Part shown: one piece after another, positions 48,854 to 58,268 of the stretch
Layout: each line of letters starts with the position of its first letter
How positions within the stretch are numbered: the first letter of the stretch is position 1
Source of the DNA: JAGQPD01 sp020426865
Lineage (GTDB): Bacteria; Planctomycetota; Planctomycetia; Pirellulales; Pirellulaceae
Reading direction: 5' to 3'
DNA length: 64,000 bases
Assembly (NCBI GenBank): GCA_041399065.1
Contig: JAWKTN010000005.1
Location: forward strand, 827,980-891,979
The notes under the pieces: model-generated
Databases searched by the model: none
Told to the model about the DNA's origin: nothing
The model's input: only the letters and a program-made list of their open reading frames with translations
Program-made: the position numbers and the translations under genes

Positions 48854-49207
48854 CTAGTCGTCGTCCACTTCCACTTCTATTTCTATCAATAATCTGTCGT
48901 CGATTCGTACTCTCGCATTTGTGAGGTGCCGGTCTTCGGAGAACTCAATCGAAAACCTGCTACAGACGGGACAAAAAAATTGAATGGACACTCGCGCCCG
49001 TCGACAGTCGTTGGGCGTTAAGTGCTTCGTAACGACCTTGTCTTTAGTTGTGGTCGTTTCCTGCAATCCGAAGCACACGGTGACGCGATCGATGGTCGCC
49101 CGTGTGCACTGACACTCCGGACAGATAACGCAATCGCCCCCACCCTCTACATCTGAATAACAAGCGCGAATCGCGGAATTCACACCTAGTGTCTCTCTTT
49201 GTGACAT
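48854..49207 (-). CDS. Small zinc-ribbon-like protein
   Basis: A 117-residue protein with two CxxC pairs, VICPECQCTR and QFFCPVCSRFS, which probably bind one zinc. The C-terminal end is acidic (IEIEVEVDDD). No enzyme domain is recognised. It lies between the excisionase region and the AEP-like primase and is probably part of the same element. Confidence 0.5.
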   Translation of the reverse strand: MSQRETLGVNSAIRACYSDVEGGGDCVICPECQCTRATIDRVTVCFGLQETTTTKDKVVTKHLTPNDCRRARVSIQFFCPVCSRFSIEFSEDRHLTNARVRIDDRLLIEIEVEVDDD

Positions 49208-49552
49208 CTTATGGGTCCTTGTTTGTTATTAGGCAAAGTGGCACAGTTGCATTGCCAAGAAGCACGTGATCTCGATTCGGAAAGTCGCACCATGTATGAC
49301 GATCGTGGAGGCGCACCAGCACGAAAGCCGACAGAGCGTCACTAACAGGTCGCGATGGCCTATGGCTTTTTCTGTGATAGGCCGCGCGGCACGCGGTTCG
49401 GCACGAAACGGCATACGGACTCTTGAACTTGAGTCGCTACTCGTTACAATAGAGCGATGCATGGTTCAGCTCCTTCAAGCAATTCGACGAATGGAGTAGT
49501 TGGTCATGTGGCGACTCGGTGTCTTGCCCAGGTTCCGAGTCGCATTCTTCTT
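49208..49552. other. Intergenic stretch within the integrated element
   Basis: About 345 bases. Short ORFs on both strands have no motif. It may contain the promoter for the minus-strand replication genes. Confidence 0.4.
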
Positions 49553-49855
49553 TCACTTCTTGTCGTAATGGTTGACGTTCAGCTTTTTTGTATACGTTCG
49601 ACATTCTCGGCCGGAGTATCTGCAAGACCGAACGCCGGCGACACGAAGCAACCCGGCGCGATGTAATTCGTGGACGCGCTTTCGGTACGTCTCAGTTACT
49701 CCTCTGTTGATCGCGGCCGCCATCGCAAGTTCGTTGGCGGTGCGTGCTTCAGTAGAAGAAACGGCGAGAACGGCTTGCTGTAGCTCGCTCAACGTATCCG
49801 CGACATGCGAGGCACCATCGCGGGAGGCACAAAAAGTAAAGCACAGCTGCGTCAT
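49553..49855 (-). CDS. Small helix-rich protein downstream of excisionase
   Basis: About 100 residues from ATG 49855, which overlaps the excisionase stop by 4 bases and so is likely to be translated with it. The segment TANELAMAAAINRGVTETYRK then VHELHRAGLLRVAG resembles a winged helix, so DNA binding is possible. The longer frame from 49966 is less likely. Confidence 0.5.
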   Translation of the reverse strand: MTQLCFTFCASRDGASHVADTLSELQQAVLAVSSTEARTANELAMAAAINRGVTETYRKRVHELHRAGLLRVAGVRSCRYSGRECRTYTKKLNVNHYDKK

Positions 49856-50088
49856 TGGTGTGTCCCTCCCTGCGAGCCACCGCTGGCCGTGTCGCTGTCG
49901 CGCGACTGCATCCAGTTCTCTAGCTGGGATCGAAAAAACCGGTACTGCGCGCCGATCCGCCGGCACGGTATCTCGCCGGCACGCGCCAGCTGCCAGCAGG
50001 TCCTCTCACTGATACGCAGGTACTCGGCCGCATCTGCGATCGTGAGGACATCTCGATCGTCCCCATGTCGACTCATGGCTGTGGACAT
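49852..50088 (-). CDS. Excisionase-family DNA-binding protein
   Basis: 78 residues with the typical MerR-type helix-turn-helix of excisionases: LTIADAAEYLRISERTCWQLAR and then AGEIPCRRIGAQYRFFRSQLENWM. It is part of the integrated element and should assist excision and/or regulate the element's genes. The start could also be the Met at residue 5. Confidence 0.85.
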   Translation of the reverse strand: MSTAMSRHGDDRDVLTIADAAEYLRISERTCWQLARAGEIPCRRIGAQYRFFRSQLENWMQSRDSDTASGGSQGGTHQ

Positions 50089-50295
50089 ACGTGTCTCCTC
50101 GTGTGTGGTGTCACTAGGCGGTCACCGTGGACCGCACGAGGAGAATCCTACACGAGGTTTCGATCGCCAAATTCACTTTGGTATTTGTCGAGCAGAAAAC
50201 CGGCTGGAAGCGGACAAAAGCCGACTCAAACGGATGCAGATTTGCAGAAAAATCTTCGATGACCAAATTCGTTTCGGCAATTTGGTTTTGGTTAG

Positions 50296-51618
50296 TCAAG
50301 CATCTCGGCGGGTTTCACGGCGATTTGCAGTGGCACCCAAAATATTGGCCAATGCCGGCACCGCTAGGGATTTTTGAGCTGCGGGGCACGGTTTTTCTTG
50401 AAATTCACGCCGAAGGTCCTCATCAACTTTGCCGTTGCCGTCTTCGGGCTGCTTTCCCTCCCTGTACACTTCGACCGTCGCATAGAGCCCCGAGCTTTTC
50501 AGCATCTCTTCCCATCTGGGGTCCTTTGCCTCAGGTTTGTGACCCTTACTCTTGGTTTCGTCGCTGTATTTGTCCCATATTTCCCGGCACTCGTTACACA
50601 GTCGCCGTGGATATTTCGACGGACGTCCTGGCATCTTTCCAGAACCACTGTTGAGGCTCGTTAGTATAACGCTTGAAGGCTGTAGCAAGGTACACAGGAA
50701 TTCCACAGCCAATTGGTAATGCCACTCACTCGGGTCCTTGAACAGATTCTCAAGCGGATTCCCTTGACGACCGGACTTGATTTTCTCCCCAATCATATCA
50801 ACTTGGTCTCTAAGCTTTCCGAACATAGCCCTACAGGCTTTTAAGTAGTAGTAGCCTTGCAACGACTTCTGCCGCACGGATAGTGGCAACCCAGGTTTGT
50901 GTATGAATGGTTGGACGACCAATCGACGTGGCTGCACGAACTCGGGTTCCTTGCCCTCCGGTTCCTTGTCCTCAATTACCTCGATCTCCTCCTTCGGGTA
51001 AGGATCAAAAAACCACCAGGATGACTTGCCATCCCATTCAACGAGAGCCGGTTCTCTCGACCAAAACGTAAGGAAAGGCACCTCAATCAAGTTGGAGCGG
51101 ACGTCAGGGGATGGGAACTCCGGATCCTCCCAGCAGTCCTTGATTGCCTCCAGGTAATCCCTGAGTCGCTCAAGACTGGCAATTGCAATGCCGTTAATTA
51201 AATCTGGCGCGCGATGCCCATGGCAGCATCGTGTAAAAGCTGATGCGGCGTGAATGCAATTTTCCAAGAACACTTTCCGGTTGTGGCCTGATTCATCGAG
51301 ATCAAGCCGATTCAGTTCCCGCGCCAATTGATGAAGCTTCGCATTATTGCCGGCGGCGCATATTAATGCTTCCTGCCGCTGTTGGGTCCTTCGACGAGAG
51401 TTGCTGCTTGCGATTATTGGGTTGACGGGTTTATCGCAGTATTCCTCAATGAACGCACAAGTTAGTTCCCACAGCAGCCTAGCTGCCTCCTTGGGAGACA
51501 CGTCAATCTGAAAGAACCGGAATACTTCGGCTGCATCAAGTGCGACATGATTCCACGGCCCACCGAACCTCGGTGGAAATCCCGATTCGTCTACGACACG
51601 GTATGACATCTTGCCCAT
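50296..51618 (-). CDS. Unknown protein with a Cys-rich C-terminal region
   Basis: About 440 residues (the start could be 51609, 51618 or 51627). I do not recognise the family. It is soluble and mostly helical, with acidic segments (EEIEVIEDKEPEGKEPE) and a CxxC-type pair RRLCNECREIW near residue 345. The C-terminal end is charged. It is separated from the integrated element by about 200 bases and faces the same way, so it may be cargo of that element. An inverted repeat lies directly upstream of its start. Confidence 0.55.
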   Translation of the reverse strand: MGKMSYRVVDESGFPPRFGGPWNHVALDAAEVFRFFQIDVSPKEAARLLWELTCAFIEEYCDKPVNPIIASSNSRRRTQQRQEALICAAGNNAKLHQLARELNRLDLDESGHNRKVFLENCIHAASAFTRCCHGHRAPDLINGIAIASLERLRDYLEAIKDCWEDPEFPSPDVRSNLIEVPFLTFWSREPALVEWDGKSSWWFFDPYPKEEIEVIEDKEPEGKEPEFVQPRRLVVQPFIHKPGLPLSVRQKSLQGYYYLKACRAMFGKLRDQVDMIGEKIKSGRQGNPLENLFKDPSEWHYQLAVEFLCTLLQPSSVILTSLNSGSGKMPGRPSKYPRRLCNECREIWDKYSDETKSKGHKPEAKDPRWEEMLKSSGLYATVEVYREGKQPEDGNGKVDEDLRREFQEKPCPAAQKSLAVPALANILGATANRRETRRDA

Positions 51619-51628
51619 CCCGAACACA

Positions 51629-51673
51629 GGCTATCCCGAAGTAGTAGAAGGGGGCGACCGGCTCGGGATAGCC
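51629..51673. promoter_or_regulatory. 11-bp inverted repeat upstream of the unknown gene
   Basis: GGCTATCCCGA (51629-51639) and its perfect complement (51663-51673) flank a 23-base spacer. A third imperfect word, CCATCCCGAA, lies at 51616-51625. It is next to the start of the minus-strand gene and could be an operator. Confidence 0.55.
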
Positions 51674-51858
51674 GGGATTCGGATGGCCTATCCTAGCCCC
51701 ACGACGATCATAGCAGAAATGCGGCATCGACAGAATACACCGCCAACGGTCGCCGCCTGGTCATTCCAGTTTCCTCTTTTGCGTTTCGAACAAGTCTCGT
51801 AGACGCGTCGTAGTAACGGAATATCGGCCGTTCCCCGTCAGGCACACGAGTGACTTAT

Positions 51859-52521
51859 ATGAGATCAGTTCGACGCAATCTCTCGCTAATCAGTCTCGGA
51901 ATGACGATTTGGTCATGCGTCTTCTTTGTGACAAGTTGGCCGTACGTGTTTCCGTTCAGTTTTGGACAGGAGTTTCCAAATTGCACATCGATGTACATAG
52001 CATGTGGCTCTTGGTCTGTTGGCGCATTATCGAACCACCAGGTGTCAACCTTGTTTGTCGCGGAACGTGATTACGAATGGAGGGAGACATTTTGGTCTGA
52101 ACGCCACGATGGTCACTTCTGCGGATTCCACTTCCCCCACGTCGGATACCCGGATCAACCGGCGGGCTTTGGAGTTCGATTGTCCTCGAAGGCAATTGCT
52201 TGGGATTGCCCGTACTGGTTGATGGCCGCTGTCTGGCTTGTCACTTTCCTGCTGTCCTACGGTCGCCGGCCGTTGACGATCAAACACCTTTTCGTCATAA
52301 CAACAGCCGTAGCGGTGGCTTTTGCGTTGATAGCTTCGCATTGTGCGTTGCTACTGACGTTGTCAATGAACCTGGTGACGGCTGGCTGGTTAATCGTACA
52401 TCTGTGTTTGGCTGTCGCGGCCTATGTGCGTGGTTTGAATTCCGAGCGACACACGGTGAACACGGATGAACGTGAACGCACATCGGAATGTCGCGACTTG
52501 CTTTCCGTAACCAACCAGTGA
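51859..52521 (+). CDS. Membrane protein, unknown
   Basis: About 220 residues with probable membrane helices near the N terminus (LISLGMTIWSCVFFVTSW) and three more in the second half (YWLMAAVWLVTFLLSY, LFVITTAVAVAFALIAS, MNLVTAGWLIVHLCLAVAAY). The part between them is extracytoplasmic-like with several Cys. No family recognised. Its 3' end overlaps the convergent minus-strand gene by about 130 bases, so one of the two ends may be wrong. Confidence 0.5.
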   Translation: MRSVRRNLSLISLGMTIWSCVFFVTSWPYVFPFSFGQEFPNCTSMYIACGSWSVGALSNHQVSTLFVAERDYEWRETFWSERHDGHFCGFHFPHVGYPDQPAGFGVRLSSKAIAWDCPYWLMAAVWLVTFLLSYGRRPLTIKHLFVITTAVAVAFALIASHCALLLTLSMNLVTAGWLIVHLCLAVAAYVRGLNSERHTVNTDERERTSECRDLLSVTNQ

Positions 52522-53061
52522 AGTTCCGGTCGCAACATTCTGTTCGCAGGGGACAATTGCATGTTGCGATGACTGTGTGCATGACAATTGCCATGTCTTG
52601 CCGTAAAACGTCCTTCCGTATTCCACCAAGTCAGCCGCGTCGCACGCTTCTTTGGTTCCAGTAGTGATAACAGTGATCGATACATCGACAGATGAGTCCC
52701 CAGAGAATTGTATTGCGATTCGATTGTCAAAAAACCACCGTTCAACGTAGGTGTCATAGTTCGGCATGGACCTAGTCCAATCGGGTGGACGCCCCGTGGC
52801 CCGTCGCACATCGCTCAATGTATGGACATTTGGCGGGAGAATCGGTTGGGGCTGAACTCGATCATTGCGAAACCGGAAGTGCAGCATCATCTTTCCGAAT
52901 GACCAGATAGCTATCGACTCGTTCTTGTTAACCTTCCGAATACTAATTGGTTCCTTCCCGAAGAGTGCAGTGACCGCAGGTAGCGATGACCTCGTAAAGT
53001 CATTCAAGGTGCAATAATCATAATACACGCCGTTCGGTGGCTCGGCTGTCATGCCTGCCAT
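52390..53061 (-). CDS. Hypothetical protein
   Basis: Up to 223 residues. The main part (about 1-180) is a mixed protein with NKNESIAIWSFGKMMLHFRFRN and TRSMPNYDTYVERWFFDN; the last ~40 residues overlap the convergent gene and are less protein-like. No motif recognised. It begins within the end of the next gene upstream (13-base overlap), so the two probably form an operon. Confidence 0.45.
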   Translation of the reverse strand: MAGMTAEPPNGVYYDYCTLNDFTRSSLPAVTALFGKEPISIRKVNKNESIAIWSFGKMMLHFRFRNDRVQPQPILPPNVHTLSDVRRATGRPPDWTRSMPNYDTYVERWFFDNRIAIQFSGDSSVDVSITVITTGTKEACDAADLVEYGRTFYGKTWQLSCTQSSQHAIVPCEQNVATGTSLVGYGKQVATFRCAFTFIRVHRVSLGIQTTHIGRDSQTQMYD

Positions 53062-53477
53062 GACTCCGCCAACATCTTCGTAACGTCTTCCGACGATTGA
53101 TCGGATGATGGACTTTGCGTGAATACCTTAGAGACATCTGTCGGCGACGCGACATCTTCCTCATGCCTTTGTGGCTCCGTAGTAAGACACCGTTCCGTTG
53201 ACTTGTCTGCAATAGCGGCCAGCCACAGTCCGAGCCCGACTCCAATCGCCAGCGACACCGACGAGACGACTGCGTATCGCAAGAAAGCGGCGATTCGCTC
53301 CTCAGTGATTGGCGACATCACGTCCGTTTCGCGGTTGCCGTACGACTGACGCACCACAGGCATCAGGGTGTCGACACTCTCGCACGAAGGGCAGTTGCGA
53401 TACACCGCGTCTTCAGCGGACGATGCGAGGAACGATTTGCCGCAGACGGTGCATTTGACGGGAAAGTTTTGAGCCAC
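53049..53477 (-). CDS. Zinc-ribbon plus membrane-anchor protein
   Basis: 142 residues. The N-terminal CxxC...CxxC ribbon is KCTVCGKSF and NCPSCES. A single membrane helix (about 65-90) follows, in VVSSVSLAIGVGLGLWLAAI, and the rest is soluble and acidic. Such zinc-ribbon membrane proteins are common in planctomycetes and of unknown role. It overlaps the following gene by 13 bases. Confidence 0.55.
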   Translation of the reverse strand: MAQNFPVKCTVCGKSFLASSAEDAVYRNCPSCESVDTLMPVVRQSYGNRETDVMSPITEERIAAFLRYAVVSSVSLAIGVGLGLWLAAIADKSTERCLTTEPQRHEEDVASPTDVSKVFTQSPSSDQSSEDVTKMLAESWQA

Positions 53478-53945
53478 GACAACGCCTCAATTGTATGTCA
53501 TGTTTTCGACTATTTCTGCGACGTAACGAGTGACATTTGCAATGCCACAGTCCAGTACGTTGGCACCAATCTTCAGCGAAACACTCGCACGCTGTTTGGA
53601 GCGTCCGGTATCAGCCAGCCCAAGTACTAAATCACTAACGCACTGCTTACGATTTGTCTAACGATGGTCGACCGATGTTGCTTTTTGGGCATATGCCCTG
53701 TCGTCAAAATGGTAACAAGAAACGAAGGCGCAGACTACTCGCCAAGTGCCGGAAGCCGGCGGACGCGGAGCTGTTATCTTGACGAGCTCTTGCAAGGCTG
53801 GCGTTCTCGAAAGTAGAAATGGTTCAGACAACATGGCCAAGGCCGTTTTCAGCTGGCCGGCGAATGGATAGAATCAACAATCGATCATTGAGTTGCCGCT
53901 GGCCTTAATGATGCCATCCGTCCATGTCCGAAGCGAACTAGTCTA
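53478..53945. other. Intergenic stretch before the SUKH-like gene
   Basis: About 470 bases with no convincing ORF and no repeat recognised. Confidence 0.4.
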
Positions 53946-54698
53946 ATGGCAAACGCATCACCTGTAGAATCACTCCCCGAGACCCGTGCCGACCGTTGGT
54001 TGGCTTTGCAGACACTGATCAGCCATTGGTACCGACCGCTGTCGGAGGGCGACGGCGTACACGCTGTCGACCTTGACCATGCCGAGCAAACACTTGGAAT
54101 CTCATTGCCTATGGCATTCCGTGAATGGTATGTACAGAGTGGCAATCGAAGCGACGTGTGGTGTGGTCAGGATAGACTGTTGCCTCCTAATGAACTGTCT
54201 CTCCAGGATGATGCACTTATCTTCTACGTGGAGAATCAAGGAGTCGTTCGCTGGGGAATTCCAGTCGAGTCGCTTAGCAGCGAAGACCCGCCTGTCGTCG
54301 TCGAGTCGGTTGACAATGCAGCAGAATGGCATGTCGAGAATGACTCTTTGTCGGCGTTTGCCGTCCAACGAGCCGTGTTTGACATCAAGTTCTCGCCGAA
54401 TTGTCGCTGTTGGGCGAACGGAGCTGGGAATGCCGCGGTCTTGAACATTATTGCAGAGAGCGTTCCTCGGTTAGGCTTTCCGAGTTGGCACTGGCCGTGG
54501 CCTGGAAGAACTGAATTCTTCGGGTATAGAGACCTCATAGTCGAAACAAATGGTGGGGTCGATTGGATTTGGGTTTCCAGCCGCACAGAACTAGATTTCC
54601 AGGAGCTGGAAAGGTTGTTGCTTCCAGCCGGGATTCGGTGGGAGGCATCGTCCGAGGAATGGCCTCCTGGGTGGTTCTCGTCAAGCTCGACTCCGTAG
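53946..54698 (+). CDS. SMI1/KNR4 (SUKH)-like protein
   Basis: A 250-residue protein. The SUKH-type core is visible as AEQTLGISLPMAFREWYVQSGN (about 47-68), a helix often seen in SMI1/KNR4 proteins, followed by strands and a Trp-rich region (LGFPSWHWPWPG). Many SUKH proteins act as immunity proteins against toxins. No toxin gene is adjacent, so a role here cannot be stated. The family match rests mainly on this one segment. Confidence 0.7.
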   Translation: MANASPVESLPETRADRWLALQTLISHWYRPLSEGDGVHAVDLDHAEQTLGISLPMAFREWYVQSGNRSDVWCGQDRLLPPNELSLQDDALIFYVENQGVVRWGIPVESLSSEDPPVVVESVDNAAEWHVENDSLSAFAVQRAVFDIKFSPNCRCWANGAGNAAVLNIIAESVPRLGFPSWHWPWPGRTEFFGYRDLIVETNGGVDWIWVSSRTELDFQELERLLLPAGIRWEASSEEWPPGWFSSSSTP

Positions 54699-54828
54699 CA
54701 CGAGTCGCCAACCACGCCATCACCACAAGTACGTCGGGGTAAAACGGCGAGAGTCGCCGGTCAGTCAAGCAGACACGGTGTATACTACCGAATGATTGAA
54801 ATCCACAGATACTGCAGGCGTACCGACT

Positions 54829-55401
54829 ATGAAATGTCTTGTTCTTGACGCTATGGGAGTACTTTTTCAATCAGCTGATGATGTCTCCGAACTACTTATC
54901 CCGTTCATCAAAGAACGTGGTGGCGAGGCAATCGAAGAAGTCATTCAATACGCGTACATTGAAGCGAGTTTAGGGAACATTACCGCTGATGAGTTCTGGT
55001 GCAAAGTGCGGCTTAGTCACGAGTGCGAGGACGAATATCTGTCACGCCATCGCTTGTCCGATGGTGTGAGTGAACTTCTTGCAACCGCGCAACATCGCCA
55101 AATCCCAGTTTGGTGCTTGTCAAATGACGTCGGACGTTGGTCCATCAAACTCCGTGAAAACTTGGGTCTGGAAAACCGCTTAGCCGGGGCAATAATTAGT
55201 GGAGACGTTCGTGCCCGCAAGCCGAACCACCGAATATACGAGGCATTAATCAGCCGTAGCGGATTCATTGCCTCGGAAATGCTCTTCGTCGACGACCGAG
55301 AAAAGAATGTACTCGCAGCTCAGTGTCTCGGCTTCAATGCCTTTCTCTTCAGTCCGAACAGCGGATTCGAACAACTTATCGCCAGAGTGGCGGCTCTGTA
55401 G
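54829..55401 (+). CDS. HAD-like hydrolase with an atypical motif I
   Basis: About 190 residues from ATG 54829. Motif I is LVLDAMGVLF; the nucleophile Asp is present, but the Asp two residues on, which acts as acid/base in most HAD phosphatases, is Met. Motif II is in WCLSND, and motif IV in FVDDREKNVLAA. It resembles HAD proteins with a 'DxxGV' motif, so it may bind or cleave a substrate differently. A cap domain of the small helical type (about 15-85) is inferred. Confidence 0.8.
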   Translation: MKCLVLDAMGVLFQSADDVSELLIPFIKERGGEAIEEVIQYAYIEASLGNITADEFWCKVRLSHECEDEYLSRHRLSDGVSELLATAQHRQIPVWCLSNDVGRWSIKLRENLGLENRLAGAIISGDVRARKPNHRIYEALISRSGFIASEMLFVDDREKNVLAAQCLGFNAFLFSPNSGFEQLIARVAAL

Positions 55402-55853
55402 CGTCTTTGATGCTACGGCGTGAGCCTTCGGTGCCTAATTGGCCAACCAGGCCGACGTGTCCACCTGATTCACTCACGGCGGACCTGCCCATGGTCGGAG
55501 CACAAAACACTGCGTGGCACTGCAGTGAAATAACCATACTGTTCAAGCCACGCATGGGGATCGGTGCAGTTGTGGCTCACGACAAATCAAAGGGGAAGGT
55601 TGTGCTTGACGACAAGAGACTTCCCAGTTGTTTCCCCGCCCAACTTTCCCGAGGCGTACTCTCGACCACGGCCGTTTCGGATTTGCCATCGCGACTGACT
55701 CGCAGCTCGATTGCACTACGTGATGCGAACGATAGAATTGACCGGGCGAGTAGCGCGGATGTTGGACATTTTCCCAGCGTCGCCATTGCAGGGGATTGCG
55801 ACACTTGACCGAACGGCAAGATTCCCTGTGTTGCACGTAATTAGCGAGCGATC
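55402..55853. other. Intergenic stretch between the HAD and channel genes
   Basis: About 450 bases. ORFs on both strands overlap each other and show no motif. No terminator or repeat recognised. Confidence 0.4.
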
Positions 55854-56555
55854 GTGGAAACTCTAAGGCGAATCATCGAACGAAACGACACGCGGCGCGG
55901 CCGGATTTTCGACCTCGGAATTCAGGCGTTGATCGTTCTGTCACTGATAACGTTCTCGATCGAAACGTTGCCTGATCTTTCAGAGAACGCCCAACGTTGG
56001 CTTCGCTACGTGGAGATCGTGACCGTTGCGATCTTCACGATTGAGTATGCCCTCCGCATCATCGTCGCCGAACGCAAGTCTGAATTCATCTTCAGCTTTT
56101 TCGGGCTCGTCGATTTCCTGTCAATCGCCCCATTCTACATTGCGTCAGGCGTCGACTTTCGCTCGGTTCGAGTCTTCCGACTTCTGCGATTGTTTCGGGC
56201 CTTCAAGATCGTTCGTTACAACAAGGCCATACAACGGTTTCATCGAGCGTTGATGATCGCCCGCGAAGAGTTGGTGCTGTACCTACTTGTGACAACGATG
56301 CTATTGTACTTCTCGTCCGTTGGCATCTACTATTGTGAGCACGACGCCCAGCCGAAGGAATTCGCCTCGGTGTTCCACAGCATGTGGTGGGCTGTGGCGA
56401 CATTGACAACCGTCGGGTATGGCGATGTCTACCCGGTTACGACCGGCGGTCGCATCTTTACGTTCGTTGTGTTGCTGATTGGTCTTGGAGTGGTATCGGT
56501 ACCGGCCGGACTGGTCGCGTCGGCGTTGTCTAAGGCGCGGGAAATGGAACAGTGA
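55854..56555 (+). CDS. Voltage-gated potassium channel (Kv-like)
   Basis: A 233-residue six-helix channel subunit with GTG start. S4 is visible as RSVRVFRLLRLFRAFKIVR (103-121), with Arg at roughly every third position. The selectivity filter is TLTTVGYGD (about 183-191), and the last helix is FVVLLIGLGVVSVPAGLV. It should form tetramers in the inner membrane and conduct K+. Its 3' end is only 12 bases from the convergent zinc-ribbon gene. A cytoplasmic regulatory domain is absent. Confidence 0.93.
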   Translation: METLRRIIERNDTRRGRIFDLGIQALIVLSLITFSIETLPDLSENAQRWLRYVEIVTVAIFTIEYALRIIVAERKSEFIFSFFGLVDFLSIAPFYIASGVDFRSVRVFRLLRLFRAFKIVRYNKAIQRFHRALMIAREELVLYLLVTTMLLYFSSVGIYYCEHDAQPKEFASVFHSMWWAVATLTTVGYGDVYPVTTGGRIFTFVVLLIGLGVVSVPAGLVASALSKAREMEQ

Positions 56556-56567
56556 TGCACGTAGGTG

Positions 56568-58214
56568 TCATTCGTCATCGTCCTCCCCTTCAAACGTTGA
56601 CATTACTTTTTCGAGATAGTCTTGCTCAGCGTGGTCCATGTTCAGCGATTCGTTGTATTCCAACGCCTCAGGTTCGGCGACGTACTCGACGATCCCGTGG
56701 TGCTTTTCGACCATCGCCACAAGGTCGTCGATCGTCGTTCGAAAATACTCCTTTCGCAGATTGACTTTGTTTATCCTGCGTCGATGAAGTTCACGGTGGA
56801 GCGAGTTTTCGAGTGCGGGGGCATCGTCGCAGCTAATCATCATGTGCACGTCAAACGGAAAAGGAACCGATGCGTCACCAAGTTCTCTGACCCGATCAAG
56901 TGGTTCAAGCCGCCGCGTCATTCCCACTTTGAATATCCCATCGCCAAAACTGCCAATATTGCTGATCACATAGACATGGCCGGCTTTCGTCTGCTGCGCC
57001 ATCGAGAGGGCTCGTTGAGACCGCTCCTCGGCTTCTCGAAGTTTTTGTTGGAGCAGTTCGATTTCGGCGGAATGTTCGTCTTTCGCCCTTGCCATGGCCT
57101 GAGCCAACGCTCGCTGGATAGCAACTCGCTGCGATTCGGCGTCCTCCATCGCTCGCCGCATTTCGCGCTCCGCCTTTTGCTCGTCGCGAATCTTTTCCTT
57201 GATCCTGCGTTGTTCGGCCTTAGACGCTTCTTTGCGAAGTACGTCTTCGAACTCACGTCTCAGCTGCTGCTCGTATTGCTTCTCACGGTCAGGTGGAACG
57301 TTTGCGCCTTTTCGTCGACAAATCTCAATCGCATTTGTCAGGCGATTCTTCTGTGTGGCGAAGTTGTTGGGCGTCATCTGCTTTGAACACCACTTGACCA
57401 TTTCCGTCAGATAGTGATCCGCGATCGCCTGTGTGGCGTCCCGCATCTCGTCGATTTTTCGCATCTCCGCGTCACGGTACTCGTTGAACGCAAGCTCTTC
57501 GGCGACAAGACGGGATCGCAATTGGGCCTCGACTTTGTCGTAATTCCGCTGATATCCTTCGTAGCTTTCCTTGGCTTCGTAAAGGCATTTTTTGTACTCT
57601 TCCAACCGCGGGAATTCGTGTTCGAATCGAGCGATCTTTGCTTGGCGGTTTATTGCAACGATCGACGCCGCGGCCGCGGTGCCAACCAACAGAATCAGAA
57701 CGAAAAACAGGCTTGATCGCGTTAGCAACATGGCGAGTACTGCAACGGGAATACACGTCGCTGTGGCGATGGCGATCCACATCGTGAGCCGTGCGTACAC
57801 GTGCGATGAGGTGTCCTGATCGGGCACAATTGGAACATGCCGCGGATAATCGTAGAAGAACACGTCCGCTCCGCATCCTCGACAAACACGACGATCCAGC
57901 GACTCTGCGTCCGAGAGTCTCTCGGGCGAACCACATTTAGGGCAGAAACGAACGCGATCGTCGAGTTGCACACCGAGAGTATTGTCCTGTGCGGACGGCG
58001 GAGGCGGAGGAACGCTCGAAACTGTCGGCGGTGGAGGCGGTGCTCCTGGTGCAGCGGGAGTTACACTGACACTCGGAGGAAGGTCGTCAAATCGTGCCGG
58101 GCGGATTTCGATAACGCCACCGCACTTCGGACACTTACGTTTTTGCCCCGTTAATGCCGAAGGGGCTTTGAACTGCGATCCGCAGTGCGAACATGTGACA
58201 CGAACGAAGTCCAT
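56568..58214 (-). CDS. Zinc-ribbon, coiled-coil protein with T5orf172/GIY-YIG-like domain
   Basis: A 548-residue protein. Two CxxC zinc ribbons lie at the N terminus (Cys8/11/28/31) and at about 91-115, with a Pro-rich linker between. Two membrane helices follow at about 144-164 and 168-187. The middle (about 190-420) is helical coiled coil and resembles DUF4041. The C-terminal part GHVYVISNIGSFGDGIF, then KVGMTRRLEPLDRVREL, fits the T5orf172/MUG113 group of GIY-YIG-like nuclease domains. DUF4041-T5orf172 proteins occur in phages and defence islands, but the membrane anchoring seen here is unusual. A role in defence or DNA processing is inference. Confidence 0.78.
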   Translation of the reverse strand: MDFVRVTCSHCGSQFKAPSALTGQKRKCPKCGGVIEIRPARFDDLPPSVSVTPAAPGAPPPPPTVSSVPPPPPSAQDNTLGVQLDDRVRFCPKCGSPERLSDAESLDRRVCRGCGADVFFYDYPRHVPIVPDQDTSSHVYARLTMWIAIATATCIPVAVLAMLLTRSSLFFVLILLVGTAAAASIVAINRQAKIARFEHEFPRLEEYKKCLYEAKESYEGYQRNYDKVEAQLRSRLVAEELAFNEYRDAEMRKIDEMRDATQAIADHYLTEMVKWCSKQMTPNNFATQKNRLTNAIEICRRKGANVPPDREKQYEQQLRREFEDVLRKEASKAEQRRIKEKIRDEQKAEREMRRAMEDAESQRVAIQRALAQAMARAKDEHSAEIELLQQKLREAEERSQRALSMAQQTKAGHVYVISNIGSFGDGIFKVGMTRRLEPLDRVRELGDASVPFPFDVHMMISCDDAPALENSLHRELHRRRINKVNLRKEYFRTTIDDLVAMVEKHHGIVEYVAEPEALEYNESLNMDHAEQDYLEKVMSTFEGEDDDE

Positions 58215-58268
58215 GATCCCTCGGCTTCTTCAACACGTACTGGAGTTTGTCGTGGTCTGCCTGAAGAA

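Larger units (their letters stand above)
44068..50088 (-). mobile_element. Integrated element at tRNA-Arg (approximate limits)
   Basis: The left end is inside the tRNA-Arg 3' half, where the integrase gene ends. The block has integrase, primase-helicase, an AEP-like primase and excisionase, all on the minus strand, as in satellite-type or small integrative elements. No repeat of the tRNA 3' end was found on the right by eye, so the right limit is unknown; the unrecognised gene at 50296-51618 could belong to it. No capsid genes are seen. Confidence 0.65.

Noticed and set aside
55577..55819. 80-codon minus-strand ORF between the HAD and channel genes
   Set aside because: No motif, no ribosome-binding site and overlapping ORFs in other frames of equal quality.
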